Source: Combretum micranthum
Taxonomy: Eukaryota; Streptophyta; Magnoliopsida; Myrtales; Combretaceae
Length of the DNA: 64,000 nucleotides
Reading direction: 5' to 3'
Assembly (NCBI GenBank): GCA_024138025.1
Contig: JAMXBD010000582.1
Span: 620,001-684,000 of the forward strand
The translations under genes and the position numbers were made by a program. This document shows, piece after piece, positions 59,756 through 64,000 of the stretch; position 1 is the first letter of the stretch; each line of letters starts with the position of its first letter. The notes beneath the pieces were generated by a model. The model was not told the origin of the DNA and made no database searches. It saw only the letters and a program-made list of their open reading frames with translations.

Positions 59756-62700
59756 TGTCACACCCCATAGGGTACTCTAAACGTAACAGTCTTCCACATG
59801 CCATATGAGACCCACGAATTACTGCCTTAGTCCTTCGGGAGTCTTGTATAGATATAAGGCATCCTTTTACGACAATAGAATACTTGAACCGATAGAGATA
59901 AAGAGTTTAAATCGACATTTAATAGCATTAGACTATAAATCAAAACACATAAAAATAGTTACAAAGACTAAGGAGCATTCCCCGCAAAGGAATATTATTA
60001 AGAGGTCTATTACATTCATCTAGAGTCTTTTGGTTTCCTACGGATGTCTAAACATAAATGAATATAACTTCTAAAGGAAACGCCTAGCTCCTGTACTTGA
60101 GCCGTAGGGTGCCTCTATCTAAGCCAGATAAATGAATGCTACAAAAAATAGAAACTATAGGGATGTAAGCTAAACTAGCTTAGTGAGTAAGAACTTCCAA
60201 GACTACATTCATAACACATCATACAAGCAAGTGATTAATCAGGCAAGTGATATGCATCAAACATATGGAAAGCAACAGACATATGACTAGCCAGAAATCA
60301 TATGTGAATGGAATTTCACCCTCCATACCAAATTAGCAGATTAACAAATATTGCGGTACTACTAAAATATGCCATTTTTGGATCACGGTCAACCAACTTA
60401 TAATTTCGTTTGTGGATCACGATTAACCAACTCATTATTTCGTTTACGGATCACAATTAACCAACTTTTACTCCGTTTTTGGATCACGGGCAACCAACCA
60501 ATGCTAATGCTCTATCCCCATTTGTGATATGAATGAGTCAATATTACTTATCAATTCTGAATAGTCAGTTATGACAATTCCTTAAGTGATCAATCAATAA
60601 TTGCAGACAATCATTCCTAATTCATCTATAAAACCATTAGTTAATCACCCAGCCTTGATATTCTTATTTTCAATTTCTCATATCATCAGCAAACATACAT
60701 AATTATCATTTATCCCTACTATACATATCCATTTATCTTTGCTTAAAATCTAATGCAACTATCATTATAATCACATACAATAAATTGAACCGGGAAGAAC
60801 TAATCACTCAACCATTGGAACACCGGTCCTCTAGTAGTAATAGTCCGGTGGAAGGGAATCGTCAATCTTGAGGTCACCTAAAAAGGAAGAAATACCCTAA
60901 TGAGTATTTCATCACTTAACTAATCCAAACTATTAAACAAAACTATCATTTCGATAATTCTCGTCAATTGCAGAAGTCCCGACTTAAAACAGCCGTAACT
61001 TGGTCATTTTAACTCGAAATTTCGCAAATTATATATCGATTTCTATCTACTTCGAAAGATCTATCTAATTCTAATATTATTTCCAAGTTTTGAATACGTT
61101 TAGGTCTCAAAAAATTTTGATCAGTAGCGAAATCCAATTCCGAAAAATAGTTTTGTGAATATTTGTAATGTTTCTACTATATAGATCAACTATACATGCA
61201 ATATTGATGATTTCCTATCATGAATGGCATGTTATGAGTTTGATGTATGCATGCTCTTGACGATATTTACTAAAACAAAATTTTAGAAACTCTTTATTTT
61301 GTAAAACTTCATGAATACTTACTCTTAAGAAGACTAGTTTCATGACTTTGATCATTCTCTTTTGTTTTGGAATTATTTCTTAGGAAAATCTAGTTATCCT
61401 TGCTAAAATTGAGTCTTTATTATATCTATTCCTTAAGGCCTTCATTTCTTCATAAAAATCCCCATTTTATACTTTGTAAATATGTTTTCAAATAGGGGCT
61501 ATTCTCAAATCCGAATTTTGTAAAATTATTTTTTGAGTGATTTCTTTAAGAAAAACTTGTTTAATACCTTAAAATTTCAAAATCCATTATTTTTACCCCC
61601 TAAGGACTTCATTTATTTAATAAAACTTCTATTTTGAGTTTGGAAAACAAGTGTTTTCATGCTATTACTCCTAAATTACGAATTTCTTAAAAGGACAAGC
61701 ACTCAAAATTTCCTATTTTATATATACTCCTTGTTTTACATATTTTTCATAGCAAACCCCATCTTAACTTATAAAAATCATCACTTAATGATGTCTATTA
61801 CCTATACTCTTCATTTTTCATATAGAACATAAGTTTTGGAGTTGATAAAAAGGGTTTTTAAAGCATGGTCTTAAATCCATTCGAATTTACATTTGATCAT
61901 TTCAAATAAATAAATTTCTTTTTTGAGTTTCTTGTCTCATCTACTTAAAGATCTACAAACTACAATATTTATATACACAAGATAAAGGTCTTTATGATCA
62001 TTAATGCACCAAAACACAAAATATCCATAAGATCGTGAATGTCAAGTATAATATGAGTATTTAAATGCTATATCTACCACTTAGGATGCATGAAATGAAA
62101 TTTGAAAACATGAAAATAAATTTTTGTGCAAGTTCTCTACTTTACTCTACTACTAAATGCATGAACATGAAGGTCATCATATAAAAACACATTCAGATAC
62201 AAGATCTACTCTTGTGATGGCTTGATATTCATGTAGTAGTATTTTCTTGTCCTTAGCAAGAGCTCATAGGGACTTAAAGATGAAAATACTCATGAATGGT
62301 TTGGTCTTGCCATTACAAGGTTTAGTGGTAGAAATGCTAAGAATATATTACCTAAAGCTTGGAACAAGAGGAGATAAAGAAAGAGAGAGAAGGCATAAAA
62401 GATTAATTATAGTAAGTTGAATTAGGGTTAATGGACTAAATGAATTAAACAAAAATTATACAAATGAGGTGAGAGAGGGGGGGGGGAGGGTGCGCCGGTT
62501 TCAAAAGGGGAGAGAGAGAGAGAGTTCAATTTGTTTTGTTTTATTAAATTTGTGTAATAATAAGTCTTAAAATGTAATAATTTCTTAAGAGATAAATTTT
62601 CTTGGAAAAGAAAATATAATTGAGTGTTTTGTAAGGATGTAAGAGTAGGGTGTAGCTTGTGAGTATAATAGGTTGTACTTGTGAATAGTAATGAATAGTA

Positions 62701-63119
62701 ATCAAGATAATTACTTTACCGGTAGTAAAGAAAATACGAGAAAAAAGGGCTATATCTGTATTTTTCATAAACCGAAAAATTATAAAATTTATATTTTGAA
62801 ATCCTTATTAAATTTCAGTTCTAAAGAGTATTTCGGAATATTTTTTGAATTTTGAGTCTCAGAGCCCGCTTTTCCGTAATGGATCTTGGGAAGGCCCGAA
62901 AAAGAAAATTTTTCGAAATCAGATCTTTTATGGTTTGAAATATACTTTAGAACAATATTCTAGATTAAATTATTTTACAAAAGTCTCTTAGTTTAAAATT
63001 GAAGGAAAGCCAGATCTAGGGTTCTTAGGTTTCTCTCCTAAGCTTAAGCTAATTCGGTTTAGGGTTTTGGTTTTCAGTTCCCGAAGTCTACTTGGTTACT
63101 AGGAAAACTGGGGTTTACA
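59756..63119 (-). mobile_element. Solo LTR-C, TSD TACCC
   Basis: A 3364-bp LTR, TGTCACACCCCATAGGGTAC..CTGGGGTTTACA on the plus strand, flanked by TACCC at 59751-59755 and 63120-63124. It is the same family as 2864-6327. It has no internal region. It holds the shared block (61082-60980), a tandem repeat at 60374-60501, a poly-G run (62477-62488) upstream of the transcribed part, and long inverted ATTCATGAGTATTTTC-type arms near 62225-62320. The donor-like site reads GTGATT here, the one clear departure from GTGAGT. Confidence 0.95.
60374..60501 (-). repeat. 34-bp tandem repeat, about four copies, in solo LTR-C
   Basis: Four diverged copies of a unit like TTTGGATCACGGTCAACCAA plus an AT-rich spacer. 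It lies at the LTR position where LTR-A has the CTTGGCG array and LTR-D the GGGCGAGTAGG repeat. Confidence 0.85.
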
Positions 63120-64000
63120 TACCCCTCCATATCAAAGGTTAGGGAATTTTTTATTAAGATCTTCGACCTTCTACTGCTAGTCCCCAAGTCCCCACCTAAA
63201 GCGTTCGATTAGCTTGGCCCCGAACCTAGAATCACATTCTCCGAGCGATTTGGATTCTCTAGGAAGGAACATGGCTCATGTCTCAGCATGATAGCAGCCA
63301 ATCCAACTCTATGCGTAGGGGTAGCAGCCTTCCAAAAAAAATGTGACTCGATGGATGCTATGCGTAAGCGTTTTATTTTTCTTAAGCCAAACCTTATTAA
63401 AGTTATTAGGGGGAGCGATCAATCAATTTAACAAACAATAAGCAGTCATACGAGTAAGTAAACAAAACACTTAAACAGGCAGTTTGAAGTTATGATATTC
63501 TTAATTCTCATTTCACGCATAAGTATAGAATCACATATATACATATTCCCAGATTCCCAATACATATCCATTTTTATCTTTTCTTAGTATACTAATGCCA
63601 TTACTTTACAAGCACAAACAAGGTAACGAATTTAAGAGGAATAACTTACTCATCCTTTTCGCAATCTTCTTAGTCGTAGCAATCCTCAGGAAGGGTAATC
63701 CTGTATCCTTCATCACTTAGACAAAAGAAATGCCCAGGATGCGTATTTGTAGAAATTCTACTTAAACTTTCTAATTCTATTTCACTATTTTCGTCAAAAT
63801 CGTATATAATGAAATTCCAATTTAAAATGGTCATAACTTGGTCATTTTAACTCGGAATTTCACACATAATATACCGTTTTCTACCTATTCGAAAAGATCT
63901 AACCATTTATAAGGTTATTTTTTTCATATAAGGTCGTTTGGTTTCCGAAACTGTAAAGTACAGATTCAAAACAAATATTTCTAGATTTTACGAAACAATT

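Larger units (their letters stand above)
59144..64000 (-). mobile_element. Third LTR-B, split by solo LTR-C and cut by the window edge
   Basis: Starts TGTCACGCCCCAAGGAATACC at 59144. Its sequence to 59755 and from 63125 onward aligns with 19857-21370 of the first LTR-B, including the ACCCCTCCATATCAAAGG segment into which LTR-C inserted. It carries the shared block at 63813-63903 and, near 63635, a donor-like site that here reads GTAAGT in the LTR's sense. CAAAT at 59139-59143 is the candidate TSD. Whether it is solo or part of a full element cannot be told. Confidence 0.85.

Overview
This window looks like repeat-packed nuclear DNA of a flowering plant. The evidence is AT-rich sequence, Ty3/gypsy gag, protease and reverse-transcriptase remnants of plant lineages (Athila-like and chromovirus-like), very long LTRs, and primer sites matching plant tRNA-Asp and initiator tRNA-Met. 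I see no convincing host gene: every coding stretch I can support belongs to a decayed retrotransposon. The species cannot be told from the sequence.

Almost the whole window is a stack of nested insertions, several proved by 5-bp target-site duplications (TSDs). I name the long-LTR families A to G. Left side (1-25335): the 5' end of an Athila-like element (minus strand; gag, tRNA-Asp-like primer region, LTR) lies inside LTR-C (2864-6327), which lies against LTR-D (6328-9631). That lies against chromovirus X (minus; 9632-12141), which sits in the reverse transcriptase of chromovirus Y (minus; 12142-15803). Y borders the 3' end of a second Athila-like element (15804-19144). A third Athila-like 3' end is split by a solo LTR-B (19857-24229, TSD ATGAA).

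Middle (25336-41248): solo LTR-E (25336-28823, TSD CAATC), an LTR fragment with a poly-C tract, about 3 kb of unclassified AT-rich sequence, LTR-F (32320-38571) split by a solo LTR-A (32507-36163, TSD CGAAC), then LTR-G, which carries a solo Athila-like LTR (39303-40699, TSD ATTTT).

Right side (41249-64000): a second solo LTR-B (41249-58584, TSD AATGA) is itself split by a 707-bp hAT-type element (44878-45584, 8-bp TSD) and by the one complete element of the window, a 12,046-bp LTR-A retrotransposon (45644-57689, TSD GATAG). That element has 3.6-kb LTRs, a primer site and an unrecognised ORF plus gag, but no pol that I can find, so it looks like a non-autonomous gag-only (TR-GAG-like) element. 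A third LTR-B (59144 to the window end) contains solo LTR-C (59756-63119, TSD TACCC).

The most unusual signals are: (1) an apparently full-length tRNA-Asp copy fused to the Athila-like primer-binding site at 1363-1436; (2) serial hairpins inside several diverged LTR families whose stems change in a compensatory way; (3) a GTGAGT or GTAAGT splice-donor-like site kept at the same LTR position, usually just after an ATG; (4) a gag-only element with an extra decayed ORF; and (5) one LTR position that holds a different short tandem repeat in different families.
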